In this document: piece by piece, positions 14,829 to 15,116 of the stretch
Position numbering within the stretch: position 1 is the first letter of the stretch
Layout of the letters: every line of letters starts with the position of its first letter
Assembly (NCBI GenBank): GCA_027080125.1
Contig: JALWSW010000166.1
Span: 1-15,116, forward strand
Reading direction: 5' to 3'
From: Campylobacterales bacterium
GTDB lineage: Bacteria; Campylobacterota_A; Desulfurellia; JAADFJ01
DNA length: 15,116 bases
The notes under the pieces: model-generated
What the model was told of the DNA's origin: nothing
Seen by the model: the letters and a program-made list of their open reading frames with translations, nothing else
Database searches by the model: none
Made by a program: the position numbers and the translations under genes

Positions 14829-14979
14829 ACGGTTTTACCTCCTTGTGCAAGGTATGTTTCTTGCAGGAAGGACAGTACTTGCTAAGACTGACTTTCTCCT
14901 TTTTCAGCTTTTTATTTCTGGTAATCATATAATTCTTTCTTTTACAATCAGGACACTGCATGGCAAACAAATCACGCAT
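14827..14979 (-). CDS. rpmG: 50S ribosomal protein L33
   Basis: L33 is a small zinc-ribbon protein of the large subunit, near the E site. The 50-residue product begins MRDLFAMQCPDCKRKNY and ends KKHTLHKEVKP, both typical for the family. Cys9, Cys12, Cys36 and Cys39 form two CxxC knuckles, so this is the zinc-binding (C+) form. The ATG at 14977-14979 is chosen over an internal ATG at Met7 because GAGG lies five bases upstream, directly after the tuf stop, and because the MRD start is usual in the family. The stop codon TAG overlaps the 5' end of tRNA-Trp by two bases. Confidence 0.95.
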   Translation of the reverse strand: MRDLFAMQCPDCKRKNYMITRNKKLKKEKVSLSKYCPSCKKHTLHKEVKP

Positions 14980-14988
14980 AAGAACCTC

Positions 14989-15116
14989 TTACTTCAATAT
15001 CTCGCTGACAACACCTGCACCAACCGTTCTTCCGCCCTCTCTTATTGCAAAGCGGGTCTCTTTCTCAAGAGCAACAGGACTTATCAGCTCAGCGGTCATC
15101 TCTACATTGTCTCCGG
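14989..15116 (-). CDS. tuf: Elongation factor Tu, C-terminal fragment (copy upstream of rpmG)
   Basis: The last 41 residues of EF-Tu are in the window; the gene continues past base 15116. The visible part belongs to the beta-barrel domain III and contains GDNVEMTAEL, LEKETRFAIREGGRTVGAG and the end VVSEILK, all highly conserved in EF-Tu. The stop TAA is followed immediately by the GAGG of rpmG, nine bases before its start, so the two genes are surely co-transcribed. The order tuf, (rpmG), tRNA-Trp, secE, nusG is usual for the second tuf copy in bacteria that keep two. Whether it is identical to the copy at the left edge cannot be tested, since different parts are visible. Confidence 0.96.
   Translation of the reverse strand, partial: GDNVEMTAELISPVALEKETRFAIREGGRTVGAGVVSEILK

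Overview
The window is one uninterrupted run of core translation and transcription genes, all read from the minus strand. From right to left it reads tuf (3' end only), rpmG, tRNA-Trp, secE, nusG, rplK, rplA, rplJ, rplL, rpoB, rpoC, rpsL, rpsG, fusA and tuf (5' end only). This is the classical bacterial secE-nusG / rplKAJL-rpoBC / str layout. Nothing is interrupted, frameshifted or visibly mobile, and I see no CRISPR array, insertion sequence, phage gene or foreign cassette.

The organism is a bacterium with moderately AT-rich DNA. RpoB carries regions matching the E. coli-type SI1 and SI2 insertions, RpoC carries a large insertion in the trigger loop (SI3 position), and there is no L7Ae-family gene between rpoC and rpsL as there is in many Firmicutes. 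That points to a Gram-negative-type lineage, possibly an uncultured one. I cannot name the phylum from the sequence alone.

Right part (about 14.0 to 15.1 kb): the end of one tuf copy runs directly into rpmG, whose stop codon overlaps the first bases of tRNA-Trp. The tRNA is followed after nine bases by secE and then nusG (SecE translocon subunit, NusG elongation factor). Middle (11.9 to 14.0 kb): ribosomal stalk and stalk-base proteins L11, L1, L10 and L7/L12. A 207-base gap with two adjacent hairpins separates rplL from rpoB and is the best candidate for an attenuator or processing site. Next come rpoB and rpoC (3.1 to 11.7 kb). Left part: a good sigma70-type promoter overlaps the rpoC stop codon and should serve rpsL-rpsG-fusA-tuf (S12, S7, EF-G, EF-Tu).

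The genes are tightly packed. At five junctions the Shine-Dalgarno sequence overlaps or abuts the upstream stop codon, which implies translational coupling. The only sizeable gaps are 55 and 207 bases, and both hold plausible regulatory signals. I do not find a previously undescribed system. The points worth a second look are the tRNA-Trp discriminator base and its overlap with rpmG, the double hairpin before rpoB, the promoter at the rpoC end, and the enlarged RpoC trigger-loop insertion.
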